Assembly (NCBI GenBank): GCA_023213395.1
Contig: CM041465.1
Coordinates: forward strand, 208,327,741 to 208,391,740
DNA from: Cycas panzhihuaensis
Taxonomy: Eukaryota > Cycadophyta
DNA: 64,000 nt
Reading direction: 5' to 3'
Below are positions 1-10,822 of the stretch, one piece after another (position 1 is the first letter of the stretch; every line of letters starts with the position of its first letter). A program made the position numbers and the translations under genes. The notes under the pieces were generated by a model, which was not told where the DNA came from, did no database searches, and saw nothing but the letters and a program-made list of their open reading frames with translations.

Positions 1-1455
1 CAATCAACTAGAACACAACATCAAACATCCCTAATCTCATCCTCAAAACATGCCCAATAATTACCCAATCTTGTCATGTTAACTTCATATGTAACAAGCA
101 TCTCATCGCCTCATATCACTATCTTTCTTGCCCTCAAATTAGTCTTATCATGCCCATAAAGTCCCTTCACATAAATCACATTCCAAGGAGCACTAAATCA
201 CCATATGCCATCCAACTCATTCATACAAATACATGCACTTTTGCTTCATCACCATACTATGTCATCATCACAATAACTCTCTCATATGAACACATGTAAG
301 AAGGCACTTAATTTTCCATTAAACAATCACCATCATGCACTTCAAATCACCAATATAGTGCCAAATACATTCACATCAACATAACTTAATATCATATCAC
401 ATTGCAACAATACTCTCCCATGCACAACATATGCAACACCTCATATTGTAAAATCACCCAACTTATGTAAATCACATGTAAGATAGCACTATACCAATGC
501 TAATATCACTACTTTTTCACTAATTAAGAGTATAAAACACTTATATCACCTCGTTACCATTGCCTCATTCATGTCACCATATCAATATGAAACCCTTAAA
601 TTCCTAAAAACTTATTTTTGAAAAAAGAAAAAAAAAAAACTCAAAAATACATAAAATATGGATGAAAATGATGGCCTCTGAAATACAATTCCAACGGTTT
701 AGACGAAATTGAATTATGATATGTAGATAAAAAGTTGTGCTCCTTTTAAGAATTTCATAATTAGGGTTTCTAGGGGCTGTAATAGTACCTTCTGATAAAC
801 TAATAATAACTTTTTATTCTGAACTCTGATGAACCTCAAACCACTTCCATTAGAAATAGAATTCAAAAAACACACAGAATAAAAAAAAAATTGAGGTCAT
901 TTGGATACCTGTAGCTAAAGTTATGGCTCTTTGAAGTTAAGGTTGCAGATCTGTCCCAAAAATACGGTGACAAAAAAAATGCAGGCCGAAATTAATTCTG
1001 CTGCAATTTTCACAATTTCACCCTAAATCTGTAGTGCAACCACTCAAATTTTACAGAACGAGCTATTTTGTCTCAAATTCGTTATTACGTTTCAGAAATT
1101 TCAATGTTATGGCACCTCCCAAATCACTGCTCTAATACCGAATAAAAACACCTCTCTTAACCCGGGTGTTCTGATACCATGTTGAAAAATAGAACCTGCA
1201 ATAAGATATTAACAAACAAAACAGAACACCTCCACAGGATCGAACGGTATCCTTAAGGTACCTCAAATTGCATTAACAAAACATCCTTACAACAACATTC
1301 AATATGATACACTATGTTGTGTATTTATAATACATGTCAATATAGTGAGAGTGGAACCCATTTGCATGTGGGACAAAACAAATGTGCATTAATATTCCAA
1401 TAGCCCAAACATCAACCCACCATTAGAACAACCCACATTTAATTAAGTTAACACA
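1..1455 (-). mobile_element. 5' end of a minus-strand LTR retrotransposon (off-window)
   Basis: An LTR at about 1180-1455 is joined on its left to a primer-binding-site complement (ATACCA just before the LTR) and about 1.2 kb of AT-rich leader. In element orientation the junction reads TTCAACA then TGGTATCAGA, the usual initiator-Met tRNA primer site of Copia-type elements. No coding region is visible in 1-1167; gag and pol would lie off the left edge. A second primer-site-like stretch (GCTCTAATACC, near 1131-1141) may be a duplicated or older site. Family assignment beyond 'probably Copia' is not possible. Confidence 0.6.
1180..1455 (-). repeat. 5' LTR of the off-window element
   Basis: On the plus strand it begins TGTTGAAAAATAG directly after the primer-site complement and probably ends AACACA near 1455; the right end is uncertain because no partner LTR is in the window. 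On the minus strand it holds a TATA-like TATTATAAATAC near 1325-1340, suitable as the LTR promoter. Confidence 0.5.
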
Positions 1456-2040
1456 TAAGGGGACGTTAAGGGTATAGCCCTCTCGTCGACACTATTTTAC
1501 CTTCTCAAGGGTATGTTCATCACTACACTCATCTTGTAATTGCTACAAACAAATAATATAACATAATCTTGTTATGTTTGTCATCACCACAAGTCATATT
1601 CAGTGCCACTATAGGTCACATATTGCCTTAAAATTTGGCAGCATAAAAAATGTATAATAATAATAAACATAGTTGATTGCTAACTCACTATGAGTGCAAC
1701 TACCTATCCATCTACAATGTCTTTAGTTGTATAGTTCCAAGGTGTCACCTAGGTAGAAAGTGCAATATAGACCATAAAATCCATACATATAAAAATTAAA
1801 TTTTTTGTTTAATGCCCAATTAAGGAAATATTCCATTTAATAAATTCAAATCCAATTGTTAAGCATTTTAATCTCCACCCTGTATATTTCTAACTAGGGG
1901 GTTTCCCCATGGCCTAAAAATAGTATGCATGATAAAGTAGTGAAAAATGGTTTGTAATGTTCAGTTAAGTCATGAGGTAGACAACAAAAAATAATAGTAT
2001 GATAAGCTAAACACATGTATTAATATAATGAAATAAAATA
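1456..2040. other. Unassigned AT-rich spacer
   Basis: About 585 bp without a recognisable reading frame, tRNA or LTR boundary. It should contain the upstream end of Gypsy-1, but I find neither a primer-binding site nor an LTR partner. Confidence 0.4.
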
Positions 2041-2048
2041 TCAAAGAA

Positions 2049-2650
2049 ATGGTAGCAACACTAAGTACACTTATAATTAGTATGGGATCCCAAGAAAATA
2101 CAACATTGAAAGGTTCAACATGGGTTCTTTTAGTAGGTATCACCCAAAATAGATTTTGCAATAGAGCGGATATCCTACAATTTGGTAAGGGCTCAAAAAT
2201 TGAACTTAGGATATGGATTAACAAATTACAATCATATTTAAAAACCAACTCGAGGGCTAATGCTAACCAAATTACCTATGCATCATTACACTTAAATGGG
2301 ACAACCTACAAATGGTACTTATGGTGGGAAAAAGAAATTCTAAATGTCATAATCAACTTCCAAACTTTTACCTAAGATTTATTAAAATAAAATGAGAGAA
2401 GTGGGAATAATAATTACTTTAATCAAATTATTCATACACAGTAATAGGGAATAATTGATGAGTATGATAGTAAGTTTTAGTCTTTGGCCACTTACCTAAT
2501 AAACATTTGAAAGGGAAAACTATTAAAAAAATATTAGGGGGCTAAATAAACAACTGCAAAGCATGTTCAAGTTAGAAGGTCTCAAAAATATCCTTGACGA
2601 CATTCAAAGGATAAGGCACATATAATAGAATGAATTGCAAGACAATAATG
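2049..2650 (+). pseudogene. Gypsy-1 gag remnant
   Basis: The first 327 bp are an open frame of 108 codons. Residues around 45-90 match the retrotransposon gag core: FGKGSKIELRIWINKLQSY, then ASLHLNGTTYKWYLWW, which fits the family pattern of a W-x-x-K-x-E-x-Y helix followed by A-x-x-H-L-x-G-x-A-x-x-W. After 2375 similarity continues only through several stops. No zinc knuckle is legible. Gag would form the virus-like particle that holds the element RNA. Confidence 0.6.
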
Positions 2651-3109
2651 AACCTCAACCCCATATATAACTAGTCTACTAGAAGGCTCTTCTTCTTAGT
2701 AAATAGGAAAAATAACGTACCCCAAAATTCATGTTCCCTAAGTCCTCCCATAGGGAATCTAACAATACCCATTACATTAATACAGGTGGAAACTTTGATA
2801 AACCAAGTGTATGTCTATAAGAGTAAAAAGGGGATATAATTAAGCTAAGAATATAAACTTTGATAAGGGGTTTTGATAAGTTAAGAGGCTCTCCTTCTTC
2901 AGTATCATTGTAGAGAAGAAAAAACCAGTTTTTGCACTACTAAAAGAGTAAGGAAATGAGTTAAAAGAAGAGGAAAGAGAAGAGAGGACATTAATGGAAA
3001 AGGGGAAGAAGGGCCAACAAAATTTAAATTAGAAGATAACTTTGTTAAAATCTTAACCAGGATATCCTTGGTAGCAATAATAGGTATAACCACTCTACGA
3101 ACACTAAAA

Positions 3110-3340
3110 ATCGAGGGGTATATAAGAAAGGAGAATGTCATAGTACTCATTGATATATAGAGCATCCATAACTTCATAGACAAACATTATGCTAAGAAGA
3201 TTAAAGGACATATCTACCCTTTAAACTAATTTCAAGTAATGATAATTTATATAGGTGTCATTAAATATGAGAGTAAATGCTATAAGGTTGAGTTAGTAAT
3301 TAGAGAATATACTCTTAAACTCTAAAATGTACGCCATTCT
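3110..3340 (+). pseudogene. Gypsy-1 aspartic protease remnant
   Basis: Translation around 3125-3185 reads VIVLIDI, a stop, then SIHNFID. This fits the Gypsy retropepsin motif LIDSGSTHNFI with the active-site glycine region damaged. The catalytic D is present. Flanking sequence is broken by stops. Confidence 0.5.
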
Positions 3341-3599
3341 AATAGGGTATGTGAATGTAGTATTGAGTTGCCAACAGTTGTGAACATTGTGAACCTCTGC
3401 AATGAACTTGACAAAATTATTTGCCAAGTTTAAGGTAAAGGGAAGAAACTATAAACTCTAAATTTTTTTACCTTTGAAAATGTAGCTAGTATCTTCTTGA
3501 AAAAAGGAAAAGATACTAAAGAAAGGGTGCATAATATATTTTATAAAATATTATTCTTTTGTAGCTAAAATAAACAAGGAAACACCTTAAAAATAGATA

Positions 3600-4126
3600 T
3601 ATATAGAAAATTTTAGACAAATGTTTAGGTGTATTTAAAGGGCTACCTGTTGCACTTTTGTATGATCGAGATATAGAACATGTAATTGAATTATAAGCCA
3701 ATTCCACTCTAGTAAATGTTAAACCATACCATCACAAAAATAGGATAGAAAGGATCATTCAATTTTTACTAAAAATAAGATCAATCTCCTATTGTAAAAG
3801 TATGCAATGCCAATAGTACTAGCTCAAGAAAAAGATGGCTTATTCCATATGCATGTTGATTTCTACATATTAAACAAAGCAACTATTAAGAATAGCTTTC
3901 TAACCCATAGGATTGCCAAACTCTGGGGTGAGTTGTATGAGCTAAATACTTCACTAAACTAGACTTGCATTTAGAATATTACAAAATACAAATCTAAGTT
4001 AAAGACACCCTAAAAAAACTTTATGTACTTACATAGGATACTGCAAATTTAACATCATGCCCTTTGGACTAACAAATGCACCTATTATATTTTAAGCCAT
4101 TATAAACAAAACATTCCAATCCTATT
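3600..4126 (+). pseudogene. Gypsy-1 reverse transcriptase, 5' half
   Basis: Legible pieces include FKGLP near 3640, then KDGLFHMHVDFYILNKATI (family: [20 protein letters not shown]) and, near 4050, MPFG in another frame. These are conserved blocks of Ty3/Gypsy reverse transcriptase. The gene is cut at 4126 by Copia-1 and resumes at 25337, where the last ~295 bp are repeated. Confidence 0.7.
3829..4126 (+). repeat. Left copy of the ~295 bp duplication flanking Copia-1
   Basis: This piece of Gypsy reverse transcriptase recurs at 25337-25631 in the same orientation on the other side of Copia-1. By eye the copies differ at roughly 30 positions plus a small gap, about as much as the two Copia-1 LTRs differ. 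The left copy ends, and the right copy begins, exactly at the Copia-1 boundaries. Confidence 0.85.
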
Positions 4127-4467
4127 TGTGTTATATTTTATATGTATTATGTACATGTTGTATTATAGGGTAAGACCCCCTTTATAAATTAAATTGTAAT
4201 TTATATTACAGTTGAGTCCACCCACTTGCCTCTAAGTTGACCAACTATATTATTTATATTTGACCTTCGTATGCTTATAAATTAAGCATGATCCCTCTCT
4301 TTTGTATATTGACTTTGATATACAAGGAAGCCCTGCCAAAATTTAGTCGCACGATGTAAACAATTTACTCGTAGCGCTTTCATGCAATCAATTTGCAGTG
4401 TTGAATCTTTATTTTTTGATTTATTATTTGCATGCAATAGTTTATAATCCTATTGATCAATTTGATA
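4127..4467 (+). repeat. Copia-1 5' LTR (5'-truncated)
   Basis: Aligns throughout with 24993-25334. Its start lacks the TGTTAAAACATC end seen in the 3' LTR and joins Gypsy sequence at CCTATT. The target there (AAAACATTCCAATCCTATT) resembles the missing LTR end (AAAACAT...CCTCATT), so the join may have used short homology. Confidence 0.8.
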
Positions 4468-4480
4468 TGGTATTAGAGTG
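4468..4480 (+). other. Copia-1 primer-binding site
   Basis: TGGTATTAGAGTG follows the LTR directly and differs from the standard plant Copia site TGGTATCAGAGC by a C-to-T change and the last base. Confidence 0.75.
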
Positions 4481-7024
4481 AACTATGTGTATTTTACCCA
4501 GTTATTTATGAGTTTGGCTAAGAAATAGTGGCATATTCATCAATAATGACACCCTATTTACCTTCGTTTCCATTTTTTTTTTGCTTAGTTTCAATGGTTT
4601 CTAGTATATCTAATATACTGCATGGTTAATTGTGTGATGTGGCTATCATTGTTTATTGCCTAACCAGTTGGTAGTAGTCCTTTGTCCTTCCTACTATAAT
4701 TTCATGTAAAAACGATGCGTTGTTTCCATCGTTGCCTATTATTTAGCCTTCGTTTCAATGTTTCCATCAACTGTATGAGTGGAATCTTGCTCCCCAACAA
4801 TCAATCTACTTCTAGAATGCTCTTAGGCTCGTTCCACAGTACTATGAGGTGATTCAACAATAGATCTGAGTAGTTTTTACTCGATTTAATTAAGTTTTGG
4901 TCCATTTTTTGCTCACGGCCCTCACATGTCCTCCATCGCTCATTTCTCTACTACACAACTTTATATAGTCTATTTAAGACTCAAAACCTATGGAAAATCT
5001 TCCTATGTTAGCCTCTAATTGAACAAGGAGAATCTCAGTGCAACACTGATCATATCTAAAGTGATTTAATTACTTAAAAAATATGTTGTCCTCATCATTT
5101 TCATGTGGCTACTGTGAATTATTTCTATTCGATTTTTATTATATTTTTTTATAAAGTTTGAATTAAATTTAATTAAATTTAAACCTTAGCTCAAATCTAC
5201 ATAGGAGGCTACAATTTTTGGTCACATTGAACCCCACATGACTGAGGTTTTACTTTAAAAAGTGGTAGATTTGAGAGTTATTTTGAATAGTTCTTACAAA
5301 ATCAAAAAGTTTATTTGATATTTTAATTTTTTTTAAGTCTGCCAGCCCCTTAACCCCTCAATGGGTAGTCACTTGGGCTTGTTCTATGACCAAAAGCTAC
5401 TTCGAAAGGGGGCTTAAGCCAAATCCCACCATTTCACCTTTATAAAGAGGTCATTGCACTTATTTGGGCATAACTTTTCAATGGGAAGTTGGATTTGAGC
5501 ACTATTTAAACCGCTAGAATCTTGGCTTATAGCTCTATAGTTTAGAGCTACTTCCAGCCACTTTTGAATAGATCTTCAAGGGTTTATAAGTAGACAAGGT
5601 AGACTCTTTTATTTAAGCCATAATAAGCCTTTTTTCACTAATTGAAGGTTTATTTTTCAATTTACAAGGATTCTAATAGTTGAATGTTGATTATTTACAC
5701 TTGATTTATTGTCCTATCTAGTTCTTTACTAACTTGTGCTTATGCATTATGGTTGTAGGTGCCATTTTTAGATAAAGGAGGCTGATTTCCTCTCAGATGA
5801 AAAATCACCTTTAAAGCACCCTAAACCCTTCATCTTTCTTTCATTTATTGTATTTACTTTGGGTCTATTTTCTTTTATTTCATAAAAGAAACCCTCCTTA
5901 TTTAAACAAGATCATTTTAAAATGAACATTAACTTGAAAGATTAAAAAAAGATAACTACTAATTTACATGTCAAACTTCCTAGCCTTGCAATGGGAATGG
6001 TTAGGAGCTCTGAAGTTACTACTTTATATACATCATTAGTTTTTCTTGAATTATGTGGATATTAGAGAAGTCCATTAGCTATAAGGTGTATTAAGTGGTA
6101 GGCTAAGGTGTGAAACCTACCTTAGAGTTTGGAGACTAGGCTAGACTAGAGGGAGTGAGTGCCTTGGTTTGTGGTTCTCTACTAGATTTGTTACTAGGCA
6201 TAAGTCTGATGTAGGTGGACCAATAGACCTTCTTATTTGCCTATATACTGAGGTATACAAAGCTATAGTGATCTAGTTCTACTTTTATAGCAATTTGCTT
6301 CAAAAATATAAGTAATAATCTATAAAACACAATAACTAGATGCTATTCAATAGGAAAATGAACAAGGAATAGGAATTATAGAATCCACATAAGTAAATAA
6401 TAATCTTTATTGTCAAATAATACCAAAATAGAGTGAAATTACAATGAAATACCAGTCTTTCCTGAAGAAGTGAGTTTTCCTCTTTGAGGCAAGGAACCCT
6501 TCAAACTGTAGCCCCCAAATAGGTGAGCTAATTGTAGCCCTAGAATTGAAAATATGCAACCAAAAGAACCTCCAAATAATGGTTTAGGATGCGACCCAAA
6601 CTTCCTATATTTAGTGATCAAAATGCTTCAATTAGAAGTCAGCCAGACTGGATGATATTATACTTAATACTGCTTAAATAGAAGTTGGCCAGAACTTCTC
6701 CAAAACTGGTAGGCTAACTTTAAATGGTCATAAATTTTGATAGAGATGTTAGAATTGACTTTCATCTAAACTGTTGGAATCGTCGTTCGGAGACCTTAGA
6801 TTTAAATGGTCATATGCTATACCTTTGACCATATTTTGGAATGCTACAAAAGCCTAAAGCTCACATACTAGTATAGAGGGTTTCTATTTTGCCACTTAGA
6901 GGTAGGCATAATTAGATAGAATAGCAATTAAGGGCTTCTAGAGACCCTTAAACTTAGCACTCTAGTTTAGCAGCCGAACTAGATAAATAAGACATTACAA
7001 GGACATTCTAAAATAGTAGCACAA
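4481..7024 (+). other. Copia-1 untranslated leader
   Basis: About 2.5 kb between primer site and gag. Short frames occur on both strands, but none shows a recognisable domain or continues a neighbouring frame. I see no captured gene here. Confidence 0.45.
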
Positions 7025-7612
7025 ATGCTCTTGTTCAACAACATTAAACTTAGTGGAACAAATAACTTTTTAGATTGGAATAAATAAGTTAAAAACCTCC
7101 TTATAATGAATGACTATTGAGCTTATGTTAATGGTCACATACCTCTACCCACACCTACTAAGGACCCAAATGATCCCACCATATCCAATTACCTTAGCAG
7201 TCTTCAAAGCTAAGAATAATATAGCTCTCTTATTCTTCCACTTGACTATAGAAGACCAAGTAAACCAAAATATTGAAACAACCCAAACCTCTCATGAAGC
7301 TTGGAGCATCATATGCTCCCTTTATAAGAGGAAAGATAATTCAAGGTCCCTAACCTTAAAAGTATACCTCTTTGGCATACCTTTTGCTAAAACCATAACT
7401 GCCTACTTAACTAAAGTTAAAATAATCAGAAATTAATTTATTATCCTTGGTGAACCTCCCTCTAACCATGACTTTGTATCTAGTATCCCCAACATCCTTC
7501 CTATAGAATATAATAATTTTTTATCTAGACTTTATGATACCTTTACCAAAATAGACTTCAAAACCTTTGAAGGTCTCTTACTTAGGGAGGAAAAGATTCT
7601 TAATTGTTAAGG
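7025..7612 (+). pseudogene. Copia-1 gag remnant
   Basis: The ATG at 7025 opens MLLFNNIKLSGTNNFLDWNK, the N-terminal pattern of plant Copia gag (K-L-x-G-x-N-Y-x-x-W). Later pieces read ETTQTSHEAWSIICSLYKRK and LGEPPSNHDFVSSIPNIL, typical of the central gag domain. Stops interrupt at about 7085, 7115 and 7222. Gag packages element RNA; this copy is not translatable. Confidence 0.75.
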
Positions 7613-7729
7613 AGTGACATCAACTTTTGACTCCACATTTGTATTAGGAGCTAGGAATATAGATCAAGACTAGCCACATAATTAGCCTTATCAGTAGTTG
7701 CCACCTTAGTAACCTCTTGGTCAAAGGTT

Positions 7730-8460
7730 TGGCTCTCTAGACATCTCAAAACAGCCTCAACAACCCCAACAAATACCACAATATCAACCATCAAAGAATT
7801 AACAATGTAGATAGAACGTCACATATATGTATTATAGAAAAAATAGGCACCTTGTTGTTAACTGTAGAAGGAGACTATCTGGCTTCCAGATGTTTTAAAA
7901 TTAAGAGAGACAACCATGTAGGCCTAACTGTCAATAAGGAGGCCCCTACTCTCAACAAGGAGGCCTTAACTTTTCATAAGGACAACCAAGTTTTTAATAT
8001 ACATCCATTACTTCCAAAAGGGTGGCTGACCTCATCAGCGAAATATAAATGAAAGGTAAAACCATAACCAAGGACAAGCTAATAGGCCTATATATCAACC
8101 TAAGAACTAGAGAAACAATAGAAACACATAGCAAGGAAGTAATATTGCTGAAATATAAGACTTCACCTTGCACACTATATTTTTTGCTACTTTGTCATCT
8201 CAACATGATGACAACTCTTGGTTGATTGATTTTGGTGCTACAAGTCACATGACCAACACTAAAGACTTATTAGAGGAGGCATCTAATTCAAGATCAAATT
8301 ATCATATTTGGAGACAACCTCACCTATGATGTGACTAAAATTAGAAGGGTTCCCATTACATTACAGAATTTTATAATCTAACATCACATAAACAACATCT
8401 TTTTAGTTCCAAGCATGAAGATGAACCTACTTTTTATAAGCCAAATTGATAAACAAAACT
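7730..8460 (+). pseudogene. Copia-1 zinc knuckle and protease remnant
   Basis: A Q-rich linker near 7745-7800 leads to a damaged knuckle region ending RCFKIK (near 7890). At 8210-8265 the translation reads DDNSWLIDFGATSHMTN, the Copia protease start with the catalytic D kept and S changed to F in the DSGA motif. Flanking frames carry stops. Confidence 0.65.
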
Positions 8461-8639
8461 TAGATGTACTTTCTAGTTAAGGCATCTGCATAATAATAGA
8501 CTATGTTACTAGATAACTCATTATAATAAGACATGAGGATAATGGCCTCTACAAACTTAATCGTGTGCCCCTGGCCATTAATCTCCCACTAAAATCATGT
8601 GCCACTACCCACAACACTTGAGTTGATAAAGGGAAAGTA

Positions 8640-9597
8640 GTCATTATGGAAGAACCTCCTTTAATACAAGAACAAGATGAATGCTCATATATTATAAGGT
8701 CAACAAATTCCAAATGCACCAAGGACCAGTTATGGCATCAACACCTTAGTCATCTTAACATGCAGAGTCCGAATCTTATGTATACGCTCCAAATGGTGCT
8801 TGGACTCCTAAAAATCAAAAGAAATAGGTGCATTTGTAAGGCATGCCTAGTTGGAAAGTAGTATAGGGAGTCATTTCCTTCTAATATAGCATGGAGAGCT
8901 TTTAAGCCCATGGGATTGGTCCACTCAGATATTTGTGGGCCCATGTCAACTCCTTCACTCAAGGGAAACCTATATTTCATAACATTCATTGATGATTATT
9001 CTAGGAAGTATGGGTTTACTTTATTAGGAATAAATTCTAGGCCTTTGATAAGTTTAGGGAATTTAAAGCCAAGGTGGAGAATGAAGTAGGAGTGAATATT
9101 AAGGTGCTTAGATCAGATAATAAAGAGGAGTATACATTTAATTAGTTTACAAACTTCTATAAATAGTTTGGTATCAAACATCAATATTTAGCCTCTCATA
9201 CACTTTGACAAAATGATGTTGGAGAATGGATGAACTAAACTTTGGTGAACAAAGCCAAAGCTATATTAAATGCTGACAGACTTTCTACTCACTTTTGGGC
9301 GAAAGTTATTTCAACAACTGCCTACCTTACCAACAAGAGCGCCACAGTAGCAATACGTGACATCACTCTTAAGGAGGCTTGGTTAGGCCAAAAGCTTATA
9401 GTCTCTCACCTCATAATATTTAGATACATAACCTACAAACACATACCTAAGGAGAATAGAAAGAAATTTAATGATAAAAGCCTTGAGTGCATTTTTATTG
9501 GCTACATGCCTATTTGTAAAGCATATAAACTATATGACCATGCTGGAGATAAGGTATATACTACTAAGGATGTCATATTTTCTAAAGATTCTTAGGA
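8640..9597 (+). pseudogene. Copia-1 integrase remnant
   Basis: The pre-integrase zinc region is clear at 8728-8860: LWHQHLSHLN, then CICKACLVGK. It is followed by LVHSDICGPM (first catalytic D), YFITFIDDYSRK and, at 9242-9595, an open C-terminal part: AKAILNADRLSTHFWAKV, then KCxFIGY-type IFIGYMPICKAYKLYD. Stops fall at about 8861 and between 9000 and 9240, including the region of the second catalytic D (RSDN is legible near 9110). It would insert the DNA copy into chromosomes; this copy is dead. Confidence 0.8.
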
Positions 9598-9967
9598 CAA
9601 AGATGCCTTACAATTTTAGTTTATAGTAGATGAAGATATTAGTGTACTTCAAGTGCCTCTTGCACCAATTCTTGAGCCACTAGCACCCACATCCTCCTAT
9701 ACACTTGGTTCATCTTCGACTCCAGTAGCTTCAACATCTATTTTTAAATATTACCATAGTAATACCACCTATATCTCTTAATGATCTTCAAGTGGTAGTC
9801 ACCAATGTTCAACCATCTCCTAAGTGGCTATAAGAATTACTAAAGGATGCACCTCCTCCTCCTACAACTCCTAAAAGAGAGTTTAGGAGGTACTCCACCA
9901 ACTTTTCCTTAATGGCTTGTGTCCTTGAGATCTCTGAGTCTTCTACATTTAAGGAGGTAGTCAAAGA

Positions 9968-10822
9968 CTAAATGTGGAAAGTAGCAATAGATGAAGAGAT
10001 GAGCTCTATCCTTAATAATGAGACATGGGAGCTAACAAAACTACCACCTAGAAAGAAGCTGATTGATGTCGATGGCTTTACAAGACCAAATTTCATGTTG
10101 ATGGAATTATCAAGCATCACAAAGATCATCTTATTGTAAGAGGTTTCAAATAGTAAGAGGGGATTGACTATGATAATACCTTTACATCGATTTCTAACAT
10201 AACCATATTCCATTTGGTTATGCCACTTGTGGCCTAATTCAACTAGCATGTATACCAAATGGATGTGAAGAGTGCTTTCTTAAATGGAGAGCTTACTAAA
10301 GATATTTTCTTAAAGCAACCTCTCGGCTATGGTATTCTTGGTAAAGAACACCTAGTTTGCAAGCTTAAGAAAGTCTTATATGGTTTGAAATAGGTACCAC
10401 ATGCTTAATATGCCAATATTGATGCCTTTTTCACACAACATGGATTTACTCATTTATCCTCTTACTCAGACCTATATAATTAGATTAGAGGAAACTTGAT
10501 CACTATCATTGTACTCTATATGGATGACTTAGCAGTCACTGGTAATGATAATGAAGGTATAGTTTAGATATAATTAGAACTCAAAAGTAACTTTGAGATG
10601 ATAGATCTTAGCTTGTTACACTATTTCCTTGGTATTAAAGGGTGGTAGGAAGCAAGACACATATTCCTATCATAATCCAAATACTCCAATGAACTCTTAC
10701 AGTGATTTAGAATGACTAATTGTAAGCCTATACTAATTCCAATAGAAATAAGAATCAAGCTCAACTTAGATGAACAAGGAAAACCTTTTGATCCCGCTTT
10801 GTACTAGCAGTTGGTTGGGTGT
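9968..10822 (+). pseudogene. Copia-1 reverse transcriptase remnant, cut by element T
   Basis: Starts MWKVAIDEEMSSILNNETWE, the standard opening of Copia reverse transcriptase (W-x-x-A-M-x-x-E). The active site YMDD is intact in LYMDDLAVTGND near 10520-10550. HYFLGIK follows near 10620 and the frame runs to QLVG at 10807-10818, where T is inserted. The protein sense continues at 24305 (CLIYLTHTCLD). Several stops and a frame change occur between 10090 and 10450. Confidence 0.8.
10818..10822. repeat. Target-site duplication of element T (pair with 24305-24309)
   Basis: GGTGT lies directly before the first TG of T, and the same five bases follow its last CA at 24305-24309. Removing T and one copy rejoins the Copia-1 frame as QLVGCLIYLTH. 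Confidence 0.95.

Noticed and set aside
1131-1180. Two primer-site-like motifs read as two separate elements
   Set aside because: Only one is followed by a TG-starting LTR; the other may be chance or an older duplication.
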